A DNA stretch of 64,000 nt from Serripes groenlandicus (taxonomy: Eukaryota > Mollusca > Bivalvia > Cardiida > Cardiidae), in NCBI GenBank assembly GCA_031761405.1, contig JASEVX010000008.1, forward strand, positions 38,625,800-38,689,799. Direction: 5' to 3'. The first letter of the stretch is position 1, and every line of letters starts with the position of its first letter. Shown here piece after piece: positions 10,538 through 21,174 of this stretch. Both the position numbers and the translations under genes were made by a program. Under the pieces are notes generated by a model that made no database searches, had not been told where the DNA came from, and saw nothing but the letters and a program-made list of their open reading frames with translations.

Positions 10538-10734
10538 TTAACCAACAGATGTAGATAATATCTTTTGGATGAACCAACAGCTGGTATCAACATTCTGTTG
10601 AAATAAAGTAAACTGTACACTTAGGAGGGATGTTTTTGTTAGAATTTTAAGCATTGTTTGCTTGAAGAAATAAATATTAGTTTTTTTGGTCACACTAAAC
10701 CCTATCCCACATACAGGCAATTTCTGGTGCCTCT

Positions 10735-10965
10735 TTAACCCTTTCCCTCATACGACAATTCTGCAGCAGACGACTTTTGAACATGTTTTGTCAAAGAATA
10801 GAACATCTCTATAATTGAATGGATAACCTATGACTTAAAGTGGAAAACATTGTGGCAAAAGGAGAAATTGCATGTTTTGTGCAATTTCTTCTTTTGTCAA
10901 TATGTTTTCAAAAAGCCGTCTGCTGCAGAGGTGTCAGAAAGCGTCTATATGAGGGAAAGGGTTAA
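10735..10965 (+). mobile_element. TTAA-MITE, full length, young
   Basis: Perfect TTAA duplication at 10735-10738 and 10962-10965. Termini CCCTTTCCCTCATACGAC and CTATATGAGGGAAAGGG, subterminal CTGCAGCAGACGACTTTTG and GCCGTCTGCTGCAG, central hairpin GAAATTGCATGTTTTGTGCA. Confidence 0.85.
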
Positions 10966-12250
10966 GACCAATCTTGAAAACTCTTTGTGGCAAAAGGTAT
11001 TACTCATAATCCGTATATTTTCCTTTAGTCACAAGGTTTTCATCTTCATTCAATAATTGCTGTTTCATATACAGTTTCCATAATTTTGACAACTACTTTC
11101 AAGATCATCTGCTGCAGAGTTGATGTATGTCAGAAAGGATTGATTACGGTCGACTGAATTTCTCTTCTTCTCCAAAACTCTGTCCGATTTCCAAATATTT
11201 TTTTAGGAATAATCCTTAAGTACCCCTTTATAATATTCCTTCAAGCCATATTGATTGGTTGAGAAAAAATGGCCATCAGGGGGTGGGGCAGTTTTTGTGG
11301 CGATTGGTTTGACAATCGCCACAATGCTAACAGAAACAACAACAACGAAAAATATTTACATAGTCGGTTTTGAACAATCGGATGATATTTCTTTTCCTTA
11401 CTGCAAACTGATTTACTCACATCCGTTATAGTTCCATCATTGATGCAGAGACGTGATTAATAATAATTATGTCAGTACGTGCTACTTTGGTACCGGATTG
11501 TTACTAATATTTGAGTTTTATCGAGACATTATCTACATAGAGTTAAAATATGTAAATATTATCTTCGTCATGATTGGGCAGATAATAAATATCATTGCGC
11601 GTTCTATCTGCCTTGCAAATAACTCTCAATATTATAAACGTTTTATTGTGTAGTTGTTTAAATATATGAAAGCGTCTAGATGATAAGACTGGTTTACAAA
11701 GGTTTAAAGGACACACGATGTCAGTGTGTACACACGTTATGTATACACGTCTGCACGTTCTAGAGTCAATTAGCAATCAATGCTGAAAGTGTAGCCTAAT
11801 TTAGTTTGGAGATCGAGCATTATATTATATGCGCCTATATTTTTATATATTGAACAGTTTGGCAAATAGTGAAATTGTGCTTTTTGAGCATGTTTTGTGT
11901 TTGTTTTTGCGCTCACATTATTCGAAGCAGTTTAACAACCTCAGAGACATATAAATACACTGTGTTTATATGTCTCTGACAACCCTCAATCATGCAATGT
12001 GAAGGGACTAAATTGAACAGACCTGTTTACTATCGGACATCATTGAAACAAAGACCAAAATAATGGATACTGTTTTCTCTCCTTTCTTGATAATTTAGTC
12101 ATTTCTAAAGTGTAAGAAATATTTTATCTTAATATGGCCTAGCGACCTGGTGATGAACATGTGATTACCCGAACAATTTAGATTACAAATAGCCATTCTA
12201 ATGAGCTAAAACGGTAGTCTATCGAATACCAACTAGATTTTTCATAACTT
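10966..12250. other. AT-rich sequence with family A and MITE fragments
   Basis: A decayed MITE half ends near 11150, and a family A fragment at about 11155-11320 shows CAAGCCATATTGATTGGTTG and GGCCATCAGGGGGTGGGGC. The remainder to 12250 is unique AT-rich DNA with a hairpin at 11940-11979. No exon could be supported. Confidence 0.45.
11940..11979. repeat. Short perfect inverted repeat
   Basis: TCAGAGACATATAAA and its exact inverse TTTATATGTCTCTGA are separated by 9 bases. It could extrude as a hairpin; no terminator role is implied in this genome. Confidence 0.7.
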
Positions 12251-12890
12251 TGGAATGGCCTAATTTTGAACACATCATGACCAATTTCAGAACGTAACTA
12301 AAAAATCACCAAGACAACATTCTGGCAAACTAACATTATTCTATCGTCAAAAGATGCAGGGTTGATACATTTTCAAATTTACCCGCACCAGGGTCATCGC
12401 AAGCCCTACACCGATATACTGCTTGTTACTTTGCAGGATTTTCCATACGATCGCCACTACAGTGCCATTGGCGCTTTGATTGACTTATATGGTTATATTG
12501 AAAACTTTAAAAATCAATTTTCAAATAATTTTGCTGAAAGTGCCTTTCTACAAGACTACTTCTAGGCATGTTGGTTGGTAACAAAAATACAAAAATAGTT
12601 ATTGTGGTAGGCATCCCAATCACATTGCATAATTCAGGTGAGCGATCCAGGGCCATCATGGCAATCTTGTTGAAACAATTTATTGCTAATGATCCTTAGG
12701 TGACCCTTTTTCAATACAGCTAAAACCCAATTGATTGCTAAAGAATTATGGTTGCCAGGTGCTGCAATAATTCATCTGAAGGTCCTCTTGTAATAATTTG
12801 TGTATTTGCAAAAAGAACTATATGCTACTGACCTTACACTATGTGTTGCATTATGACTCGTACTGCTTCTTCCTTCAGGAACATTTTTTG
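12251..12890. repeat. Family A fragments
   Basis: CTTATATGGTTATATTGAAAACTTTAA and TCAAATAATTTTGCTGAAA-type monomer remnants are followed by a 3' end CAGGTGAGCGATCCAGGG with GGCCATCATGGC near 12640-12672. This is a decayed element without its 5' end. Confidence 0.5.
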
Positions 12891-13036
12891 AATCAATCCG
12901 ACAATGTGACAAGTGCCATTCGTCTTCAACCAATGGGCTAACCATTTATGTTGAAAGCAGCCAGTTCCTTGGAAAGACTGGTGAGGTTTAGCCATGAAAC
13001 ACATGGGAAGGTGAACTGGCCAGCATGATATGAAGT
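12891..13036 (+). mobile_element. Decayed MetaSINE-type SINE body
   Basis: CAACCAATGGGCTAAC, AAAGCAGCCAGTTCCTTGG and GGTGAACTGGCCAGCATGAT follow the SINE core in order. The head and tail are missing or unreadable. Confidence 0.65.
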
Positions 13037-13101
13037 TGTTCAATACAAGAACAGTCCTATCATTATATTCACAGTAGCCTAAGATACTTTCCAATGTTTT
13101 T

Positions 13102-13230
13102 TTAGCTCACCTGAGCACAAAGTGCTCAAATTGAGTTATTGTGATCACCTTTTGTCCGTCATCCGTCGTACGTCAACATCTTCTCCTCCGTTACCAGCGG
13201 GTCAATTTGGATGAAACTTTTTTTTTTTTT
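13102..13230 (+). mobile_element. Family A 5' fragment
   Basis: TTTTTTTAGCTCACCTGAGC with GTGATCACCTTTTGTCCGTC, then CTTCTCCTCCGTTACCAGC and GGATGAAACT. It is cut off in a poly-T run by the family B element that follows. Confidence 0.65.
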
Positions 13231-13929
13231 TTTTTAGCTCTACTAGAAGGGCTTATGTCGTGGCAATTCGTCCGTGCGTCCGTCCGTCCGTAAACAATTT
13301 CTAGTTAACACAATACAGTCTTCACTTTTGATTGTATCTCAACCAAACTTATACAGTAGTTAGATATCCATGAGAGCTCGGTTCCTTTCGAAAACCAGCC
13401 AGATCCGCCCATGCATGACTGGATTATGGCCCTTGAAATGGTCAAAATTGCTATAAAAGAGCTTGTTAACACAATACAGTCTTCACTTTTGATTGTATCT
13501 CAACCAAACTTATACAGTAGTTAGATATCCATGAGAGCTCGGTTCCTTTTGAAAACAAGCCAGATCCGCCACATGCATGACTGAATTATGGCCCTTGAAA
13601 TTGGCAAAATTGCTATACTAGGGCTTGTTAACATGATACAGTCCTTATTTTTGATTGTATCTCAATCAAACTTATACAGTAGTTAGATATCCATGAGAGT
13701 TTGGTTCATTTCTAAAAAACGGCCAGATCTACCCATGCATGGCTGGATTATGGCCCTTGAAATTGTCAAAATTGCTATAATACAGCTTGTTAACACAATA
13801 GAGCTTCCATTTACTATCTGATCTTCACCAAACTTAGATGGTATTTGAATATTGATGACATATTGGTTCCTTTTGAAACAAGCCAGATCAATGCCAGTAG
13901 AGCATAGGCCCTCATGGGCCTCCTGTTTG
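13231..13929 (+). mobile_element. Family B element
   Basis: Starts in a long T-run as TTTTTAGCTCTACTAGAAGG with GTGCGTCCGTCCGTCCG. About four 161-bp monomers follow (CAACCAAACTTATACAGTAG, GACTGGATTATGGCCC). The 3' end is CCAGTAGAGCATAGG, hairpin GGCCCTCATGGGCC and TCCTGTTT. Confidence 0.75.
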
Positions 13930-14338
13930 AGATCCATGCAGAATTCTGGTTTCTGCGTACTTTACCAATAGAATAGGTCTGATTTGAAAATAAGTTCCTT
14001 TGATGACCATATACCAAGAATGTTCAAATTTGTCTGATCTGTTGGAAAATATGGCCACCAGGGGGCGACCCTTCTTTGTTTTCCTTACATGTATAGTAAA
14101 GGAGCATTTAAAGCACTATATGACCATCATGGTCCTCCTGTTGTCCTGTTTGGGATAACAACTTGACCAAATATGCTGGAGTCATGACTCCTTTTGCTTA
14201 TTAATTAGCTTTGATGAATTCTCATCCAATCCAAAAGTCATGGCAAAGTTCAATTATCAGCTATATTTCCACTAGAATTATAGCCCTTTGAAAGGCAGAT
14301 AATGTGATTGTTTGGTACTCCAAAAGCACAATGTTTTT
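13930..14338. repeat. Family A-like 3' fragments
   Basis: AGGGGGCGACCC near 14060 and ATGACCATCATGGTCCTCCTG near 14121 are diverged 3' pieces. No gene. Confidence 0.45.
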
Positions 14339-15008
14339 TATTAGCTCACCTGAGCTTTGCTCAAGGTGAGTTATTGTGATCGCCTTTTGTCCGGCGTCCG
14401 GCGTGTGTCGTGCGTCAACTTCTTCTCCTCAGTAACCAGTGGGTCAATTTGGATGAAACTTCACAGAAAGCATCCTCTCAATGACCTCACCAGAATTCCT
14501 TCAAATTTTTGGGATCCATGCAAAATTCTGGTTTCCATGGCAACGAAACCGAAAAAACTTCAAAATTCTTCTTCTCCCAAACTGGTTGGCAGATTTTCAA
14601 ATAATTTTGTAGAAATGTTCCTTAGATGACCCTCTATCAGATTCCTTCAAGCCATGTTGATTGGTCGAAAAACATGGCCGCCAGGGGGGGCGGGGCTATT
14701 TTGCCTTATATGGCTATAGTGAAAACTTAAAAAATCTTCTCCTCCGAAAGTGTCAGGCCGATTTTCAAATAATTTTGTAGAAATGTTCCTTGGGTGACCC
14801 TCTATCAGATTCCTTCAAGCCATGTTGATTGGTCGAAAAACATGGCCGCCAGGGCGGGGCTATTTTGCCTTATATGGCTATAGTGCAAACTTAAAAAATC
14901 TTCTCCTCCAAAAGTGTCAGGCCGATTTTCAAATAATTTTGTAGAAATGTTCCTTGGGTGACCCTCTATCAGATTCCTTCAAGCCATGTTGATTGGTCAA
15001 AAAACATG
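14339..15008 (+). mobile_element. Family A element, left part (host of DIRS)
   Basis: Begins TTAGCTCACCTGAGCTTTGC with the fold-back AAGGTGAGTT, then GTCCGGCGTCCGGC and monomers of 164-169 bp (CAAGCCATGTTGATTGGTCG, GGCCGCCAGGGGGG, GCCTTATATGGCTATAGTG). It is interrupted at CATG (15005-15008) by the DIRS element and resumes at 21175. Confidence 0.8.
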
Positions 15009-15047
15009 AAGTTTTTTAAAGTAAAACATATTTTTATTAGAAAATAC

Positions 15048-15202
15048 TTACCAGTCATTTAATACCTGATATATAATCTCAACACCGTTAATTCATCCAG
15101 AAAAGAAGCTCGCGCAGCCATGCATAGCCCTCACGCGTGTGTGATACACACGGCCGCCGGTAATACCGGCGCACGGGCCATGTGACCCCCACTTTTAATT
15201 TC
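15048..15202 (-). repeat. DIRS inverted terminal repeat (3' side)
   Basis: 155 bp from TTACCAGTCATTTAATACC to CCCACTTTTAATTTC. It contains the palindromic motif CGCCGGTAATACCGGCG and ACGCGTGTGTGATACACAC. It pairs with 21002-21156 without a visible mismatch. Confidence 0.9.
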
Positions 15203-15262
15203 ACCGTTAACTTGCAGCGTTTAGTGTTGGGTGACGACGCGGGGTTGGGAGGCGGGAATCTG

Positions 15263-15358
15263 AAATGACTGGTAAGTATTTTCTAATAAAAATATGTTTT
15301 ACTTTAAAAAACTTCATTTTTATGTCAAAAATACATTACCAGTCATTTAATACCTGAT
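15263..15358. repeat. DIRS internal complementary region
   Basis: 15263-15314 is the exact inverse of 15009-15060. 15315-15317 is CAT, and 15318-15358 is the inverse of the right outer end 21134-21174. It thus records the circle junction of the two element ends. In DIRS-1 such a region is the template used to complete the ends and form the circular intermediate. Confidence 0.9.
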
Positions 15359-16466
15359 GACTTTGCAGCATCGGTCGGGAGGATCGTCCAACACAATGCC
15401 GGTCCCGAGAAATCGTAGCACTTGGTAAGAGTACCTACGGTACTACTAAATATAAACACAACTGTTTATGTATTTAGTAATTTGTGTATTAATTAGGTAA
15501 GTACTCGCTGAGAGTCCACTTGTGTGTCCAGAGAGGAATAATTTCTGATTGAAACGTTTTAAGACTTTATCAGACGGATCTTATTACTAATTAAAGGAAT
15601 AGGATATCCAGTGTTTGAATACGCTGCTGACATATCCTTCTCCTACCTGAGGTTGAATAACCCCTACTGTGGCTCTTACAGCCCTCGAATGTTTTATATA
15701 GAACTTAAGACCCTTGACAGGGTACAAGATCAGGTTATATCTAAGGGAACACAGTTCACAGAAAGGTTGTGAAATGTGATGGGTTAGGAAGCACCAAAGG
15801 CAACTTGGTCTCAGTAGGAATACAGGTTTATAAGAACGGTTGAATAACCATACGGCTGTAAAACCTGATGAAATTCGTTTTTACTGAAAGCAAAGAACTC
15901 ACTTCCCTGATAGTGTTCGCCAAGCAAGACGAATTTAAGTCTCAGTTTATAACTTACGAAGCGGCAGCTTCCGAAGAACGTAAAAGTTTGGAGAGAAATG
16001 GATCTGAACTTTGAAGTTAAGCGCATTGGAGCATCGAACAATAATTGTTGTGTTCATCGCCAAATCTTGAATGCGAGAGGTCGGCAACAAATGTAAGCAT
16101 AAATTACTGATTGACGTACCTTAAAAAACACCAATCGGTAAGAACTGTCTACTTCTAATGAAGATGTAACGGTTATGTCGATAGGCAGGCCAGAAGAACG
16201 TTGAACTACGATCTCTGGGCCAATACTGTGTTTCTAAAGTCATTGTCAGGAAGAGAATAACGACACCGGAAGTTGACTCATTTGAATTATGGGGGCAATT
16301 CAGGGAGTAATAATTATTGCCAATCGAAGGACTACTGTCTACTCTATTGATCATGTACATGTCCTAGTCAGTTAAGCCCTGTACTGTAATGAGTATTTAA
16401 CACACTGCCCCGAACTGTAAACAATTCGGGTGTAGTATGAAGCATGTATCGGACCGTTTCCCTTAA

Positions 16467-16890
16467 TTACTGATCCTTATCCAGGACATGGTAATCGGAT
16501 TCTCTTATAGCGAATCGAGTCTGTCCGAAGGGCCAGTTCAACGAGAAACGTCCTACAACGAGTCTCTTGAGGGGAATAGATCCGACTTGCCCGTTTTGGG
16601 AATTAATTCTAAACGCAGGTAATCGAAGTGAAGTGTTTGAAAGGAACACTTCCCCGTTTACAATGAATCGACGGTCATTCCTCGATGAAAAAGCAACCGG
16701 TACGTGGTAACAGGTGTCTGTTTGGTCTAAGAATCGCTCAGACAGCCGTTCCGGATTGCGTTCTTGATAAAACGGAACATTCCATTTTATTACTCGACCG
16801 TACTAGACGCAATCTGAGTCGATAAGTCTTATTCCGGTCTTCACCGGAACCAGACGAAAGACGGTTGTAGAAACCACCGAATGGAAGGTT
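16467..16890 (-). pseudogene. Degenerate open region inside the DIRS element
   Basis: On the minus strand one frame runs about 140 codons with a single internal stop, ending at 16467. No RT box (YxDD), RNase H aspartates or recombinase R..HxxR..Y set could be recognised. It may be a decayed part of the polyprotein or chance in a GC-richer region. Confidence 0.25.
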
Positions 16891-17375
16891 GATACCCACT
16901 CCATGGCATTCCTGTTAGCTTAATAGAGAGGAGCGCTTCCCTATAGCCGCGGATTAGGGACAGTGCTCTACTTGGTTGTATGCCAACTTTGCTCCCGTAC
17001 GGGGCTTTGATAAGGCAGGGCCAGCGGAAGCAGAAAGCTAGGCTCGAACTTAGCCTGTCTCTTGTGTCTTCACAGGTTGGGCTTCTAAGAATGCCTTTGC
17101 AGAAGTCACTGTACGTTCTGTCCCTGTGAACAATGTTGCCGCATACGCCGAAATGCGCCTATGGACGCAGTGAATGCAGTAACTTCCCACTAATGATAGT
17201 TTATTTAGAGTCCAGCTCTAAATTGTTAATCATCCGATGGAGCACTGAACCCGATATGTCTCTTATTCGTCAGACAAGACGGGGTCGTGGGTTTTACCCG
17301 ACGACGTGCGGATTGACTAAAGCCGGTTCTGGACCGGAATGTCAGTGTCCGATTCGACATGGAGGAATCCTATGA

Positions 17376-17535
17376 TCGATTGATTGTGGTTTAACGCCGT
17401 TTTAACAATTTCTCAGTTATATCACGGCGGCCAGTTCACCTACTCATGTATTTCCTGGTTTTCTCACACCAGTACTCCACACAACAATCTTCCCAAGCAA
17501 CTGGCTACTTTTCCACAAAACTTAGCCCATTGGTG
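17376..17535 (-). mobile_element. MetaSINE-type SINE inside the DIRS element
   Basis: Read on the minus strand: ACCAATGGGCTAAG, CAGTTGCTTGGGAAGATTG, GAAAACCAGGAAATAC, GGCCGCCGTGATATAACTGA, GGCGTTAAACC and a CAAT tail. It is 5'-truncated. A perfect 15-bp duplication GGAGGAATCCTATGA lies at 17361-17375 and 17536-17550, so the SINE landed after the DIRS body existed. Confidence 0.9.
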
Positions 17536-17550
17536 GGAGGAATCCTATGA

Positions 17551-18410
17551 AGGAGTCATGATCGAGGAATTTATCCCTTTTCCGAAGAAGAATGAGATCG
17601 CATGGAATCAACCTTCGGTCCGAGCTCACGTATGAGAGAGTTCACAGAGTGACTATCCTCTGGGAACGGTTGATCCCGGTAGGCCAGCATAGGGGATTGA
17701 TTTATGAAATGAACTGAATCTCTCCCATGTAATACCGTCGGACATCGACTCGTCCCAACAATTGGTACGATGGGTATTACTTGGGAGGAGTGTAGTCCCT
17801 AGAGACGCACTCTCTCCTCCCTGGGGACCGACATAACTATTTGACCGGTACTCCCCATACCCGATGGCCGACTGTTTAATCGGCTATGTCCCAGCATACT
17901 GCCCGATTGACTGCCGAAAGGTTATGTCCTAAGACATTACCCGTTTGACCGGTGCCTTACTGGCTATGTCTAAAGACATTGCCCGATCTCCAAATGACTG
18001 TGTCCGAGGACATTTGTCAATTGGAATACTGTTGAATTCCGAAGAATTCATAGTTGAATTTTTGTTTTCACGGTGACCGTTTGCCCGGTAACCGTTTATG
18101 CCCAGTTAAGAGTTTGACTGCCCTGTGAACGTTCACGCGACAACCGTTTATGCCCAGTGATTAATTGAGTACTCGGTAGGCATTTGACTCATTCTCTAGC
18201 ACTATCGACTCATTACATTCATATGAGTGTAAGGAACGACAACTCTGCGAAGGAGATTTTCACTTGGCTGTGTTCGAAAACACCCGGTTGTCCAATGCTT
18301 ATGTCATAATATTGACAAAACGGTTGGAGTCAACTTGACTTAACGACTGCTCGTTACCCAGCTCTGGGAACGTTCAGTAATGGTAGCTCCCTCTGACCAT
18401 TACTGACCGG
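17551..18410. repeat. DIRS interior: short CCGGT-rich repeats
   Basis: Repeated, diverged variants of GACTGCCCG, GGCTATGTCC..GACATT and CCGGTAACCGTTTATGCCC fill this stretch. A 60-bp piece (CTATCGACTCATTACATTC, GTAAGGAACGACAACTCTG) recurs at about 59778-59840. No coding frame stands out. Confidence 0.5.
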
Positions 18411-18665
18411 TTGACTAATGATAGGCTGATGTGAGGCTGCTCTATCACTAGTCTCCAAAAACTTCAGACATTATAACTTGGCACTCTGTAGAAGTCCGAA
18501 GACTGCTGTACTGCAGAGTGTAGGTTTTGCTCGAAATCATTATAGGTTTAAACGACGTTTAAGCGTCAACCTTCGGGCATAACGTATTAGGCACCACCCT
18601 AAGTACTTCCTTAATGTTCTGCTGTAGAGGTCAACGCTCTACAGCCGGTTCGTAATCTGAAGGGG

Positions 18666-18696
<31 letters not shown>

Positions 18697-19800
18697 GCCC
18701 GTCAGACGAGGAGGTGGGAGAGTGTCGAGCCCTACGATGCTTGACTCTAATCCGTCTTTCAACTGAAAGACACAACAGTCTTATAAAAGTAAGAGAAGGG
18801 ATTGAAAATAATATTCAATCTTGGTGTACTTTATTGTTGTGTTAAGGTGTCGATCGTGTGATATGAACCTCCTCTCTCCGCAGTAGAGAGAGGTCGCACT
18901 GGATCGATCGTCGGCGCCGAACTAATCGTATGGGACGGTCTCGACCTCCCTTTCACGGAAAACCTGAGTTATTCCGATCGGGGGTTTGCCTTCTAAGGAC
19001 TGCCTCTTCGAAAGGTGTCCTTCCGGGAACAGTGAATTCCCATCAGGTGGGTATTGCTGATCCCGGTAGGCTTGGTTAACCCGCCTATCACCGATCCGTT
19101 ACAACTTTTGAAACGGAGCTTTGTATCGGGGAAGGAGTGTAATCTCTAGAGAAGTACCATGTTCCACTTGGAGACACGGAAACATTTCTCTGTCCTGTAC
19201 TACCTATAACTGGATATCTGGGCCTTGTGCGTAATGACCAGTGTTTGAATATCCGTACTCTTCTATTCTCATTCTTTTGAGGAGTGTAATCCCTACAGAA
19301 GAACACTATTCCCCTTGGAGAAAGGAAAGATTTATCTGTCCTGTACTCCTTATAACCGATGTTAGACGGTTGGATATCTGAGCCTGGTGCGTAATGACCA
19401 GTGTTTTGAATATCCGTATAGACCGGTTGTGCGAAGAACGAGTGGTACTAGCTTAACGACTGCTCGTTACCTTGACTGCCCACTGCCCGGTCGCGTCATG
19501 TTAAACTGACTGATAATTTGCCCGGTCGCGTCATGGCTTAATGACTGACCGGTCGCGTCATCGCTAAATGACTGCCGGATTTGCCCGGTGACTGGTCGCG
19601 CCTAGGCGAAATGACTGACTGGTTGCCCGGTACCCGGTTACCCGGAGTCATATAGGTTTTGCTCGCAAGCATTACCCGGTTGACTAATGATAGGCAGTTG
19701 TGAAGCTGCTCTATCACCGGTCTCCAAAGAATTCTGTCCGCAGACATTATAATTTGGCACTCTGTAAGCGTCCGAAGACTGCTTACTGCAGAGTGTGGTG
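18411..19800. repeat. DIRS interior: long direct repeats and poly-C tract
   Basis: The segment 18411-18532 (CCGGTTGACTAATGATAGGC, TTGGCACTCTGTA..GTCCGAAGACTGCT, ACTGCAGAGTGT) recurs at 19677-19798. A second pair lies at 19125-19260 and 19277-19425 (GGAGTGTAAT, TCTGTCCTGTACT, GTGCGTAATGACCAGTGTTT). A run of 27 C lies at 18670-18696, and GGTCGCGTCATGGC-type units repeat at 19490-19600. Confidence 0.7.
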
Positions 19801-19987
19801 TTAGAGGTGGCCAATCAGTGAGGTTTCCCTTTGATTGACCCATGGCGTCTCCCGAAGGGTCAGCCCCAACACCTGGCGTCAGATAATGTCGTTCAGCAGA
19901 CGGTTGCTCACTCTTGAGGCCAACCATCACTGTGTCCATACGGTTTCTGGCCCGAAGGCCTTTGTTTCCCGACGGAATAACAGACAT
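19538..19987 (-). pseudogene. Open frame downstream of the gag-like region
   Basis: An open frame of 149 codons on the minus strand. It begins MSVIPSGNKGLRARNRMD and lies directly downstream of the gag-like frame, in a different reading frame; an overlapping frame at 19908-20093 contains SASAGPSRDMEERMAAADV. Both have the polar composition of gag-like proteins, but no domain is recognised and the 3' half runs through the direct repeat, so it is treated as remnant coding sequence. Confidence 0.3.
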
Positions 19988-20104
19988 CAGCCGCTGCCAT
20001 CCGCTCCTCCATGTCCCGCGAAGGACCAGCCGAAGCTGAGGGGGAGCGGTCAGAGCTCCAGATAAGGGGCGTATGCATGTCTAAAATCCTCATTTGACCC
20101 TCTT

Positions 20105-20143
20105 ACCCTATGCTGTGGGTATTGAGAACCCACAGCATAGGGT
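20105..20143. repeat. Hairpin overlapping the gag-like stop codon
   Basis: Two perfect 16-bp arms (ACCCTATGCTGTGGGT and its inverse) are separated by 7 bases. The TAG stop of the gag-like frame (20108-20110, minus strand) lies in the 3' arm. Confidence 0.75.
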
Positions 20144-20473
20144 TTGTTTTCTAAGAGGGAATTTGTGGGGAAAATAGCTGATTACACCTCCTAATCTGGA
20201 CCTCTGAGCGGTTGTGCGGAGTGAAGAAGGAACAGCTCTGACCTTCTGCTCACTCAACACAGCCGCGGAGTCTGATTGTTGGGAGAACCCCTCAAACTCC
20301 GCTTCACTCGTAGAGCTAAGAGAAACCTTTTTAGGGGTCTTCTTACTCTTCCAGCTTTTGTGAGTCCTCCTCAACCCAGACTGTTTCCAAATGGAAGCAG
20401 GCCAGGAAGAGAAGTACTCACAGGGTGAATCCTGTGTGTACTTAGTGAACGCAAAACAGGACAGACGCGTGTC
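20108..20473 (-). CDS. Gag-like open frame of the DIRS element (tentative)
   Basis: Open for 121 codons between stops near the 5' end of the minus-strand element, where DIRS elements carry their gag-like ORF. No ATG begins the frame, so the true start or an upstream exon is unknown. It has a basic patch (KSWKSKKTPKK) followed by an acidic-aromatic motif (SEAEFEGFSQQ) and a Ser-rich region, all typical of retroelement gag-like proteins but not diagnostic. It ends at a TAG inside a perfect hairpin. The following sequence remains open in another frame, so a frameshift or readthrough is possible but unproven. Confidence 0.4.
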   Translation of the reverse strand, partial: DTRLSCFAFTKYTQDSPCEYFSSWPASIWKQSGLRRTHKSWKSKKTPKKVSLSSTSEAEFEGFSQQSDSAAVLSEQKVRAVPSSLRTTAQRSRLGGVISYFPHKFPLRKQTLCCGFSIPTA

Positions 20474-21001
20474 TCATACAGCCGTTATGAGTCACGCCTC
20501 TGATCACCACTATGTGACATAGAATATATATGAAACAAAACAATTTATACGATTCAACAAAAAATATAATTTTTTTCTATTTTTTATTTTCTACTATACC
20601 CGTTGATCACGGAACGTATTTCAATGAAAAAGATTTTACAAATATTTTCCAAAATTGTTCATGTTTAATTAATATACATAATGTAATACAAGGCGATAAT
20701 AATATATTATCGCTAATAGGGTCGGTGTAACTATAACTTCGTTGAAAGAATGAATGGCCATTACCGCACCCGATACGTAACTGAAATAGTGGGTGGGGTA
20801 ACCCACCCGTGACTTCTCAGTTAGTTGTGTTCACAAAAAACAACTTAATTGCAATTAGTAATTTACACAATTATGTTGTTAGGTTGTTAATGTAGTTGAA
20901 TAACTGAATGAAAATAACTTGTTTAAGGCGAATGCCTTAAACAGACCAAGAAATAAAATATAAAAATGAAATAAATTCTTAGCTGTCAGTTGGTGTGTCC
21001 A
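20474..21001. other. DIRS 5' untranslated region
   Basis: AT-rich (20520-20720 is almost all A/T), followed by GGGTGGGGTAACCCACCC, a short palindrome near 20791. It lies between the gag-like frame and the 5' inverted repeat and is probably the leader. Confidence 0.4.
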
Positions 21002-21156
21002 GAAATTAAAAGTGGGGGTCACATGGCCCGTGCGCCGGTATTACCGGCGGCCGTGTGTATCACACACGCGTGAGGGCTATGCATGGCTGCGCGAGCTTCT
21101 TTTCTGGATGAATTAACGGTGTTGAGATTATATATCAGGTATTAAATGACTGGTAA
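21002..21156 (-). repeat. DIRS inverted terminal repeat (5' side)
   Basis: Identical by eye to the inverse of 15048-15202. The outer extension 21157-21174 ends TTTTTGACATAAAA, and the host repeat resumes with ATGGCC. Confidence 0.9.
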
Positions 21157-21174
21157 TGTATTTTTGACATAAAA

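Larger units (their letters stand above)
15009..21174 (-). mobile_element. DIRS-like tyrosine-recombinase retroelement, probably non-autonomous
   Basis: A 6166-bp insertion, clearly more GC-rich than its surroundings. Inverted terminal repeats at 15048-15202 and 21002-21156 are 155 bp and identical by eye. Outside them the ends differ (39 bp left, 18 bp right). A 96-bp segment at 15263-15358 is the inverse of the left outer end, then CAT, then the inverse of the right outer end, exactly as the internal complementary region of DIRS elements. Since that region lies near the 3' repeat in DIRS-1, the element reads on the minus strand. ATG flanks both sides and is present once in the uninterrupted host repeat, consistent with recombinase insertion. 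The interior has a gag-like open frame near the 5' end, but RT, RNase H and recombinase motifs were not found and frames are broken. Confidence 0.8.

Noticed and set aside
15009..21174. A large DNA transposon with long terminal inverted repeats
   Set aside because: The internal region matching both outer ends joined together, and unequal outer extensions, are explained by a DIRS circle but not by cut-and-paste transposition; no clear target duplication beyond the shared ATG.
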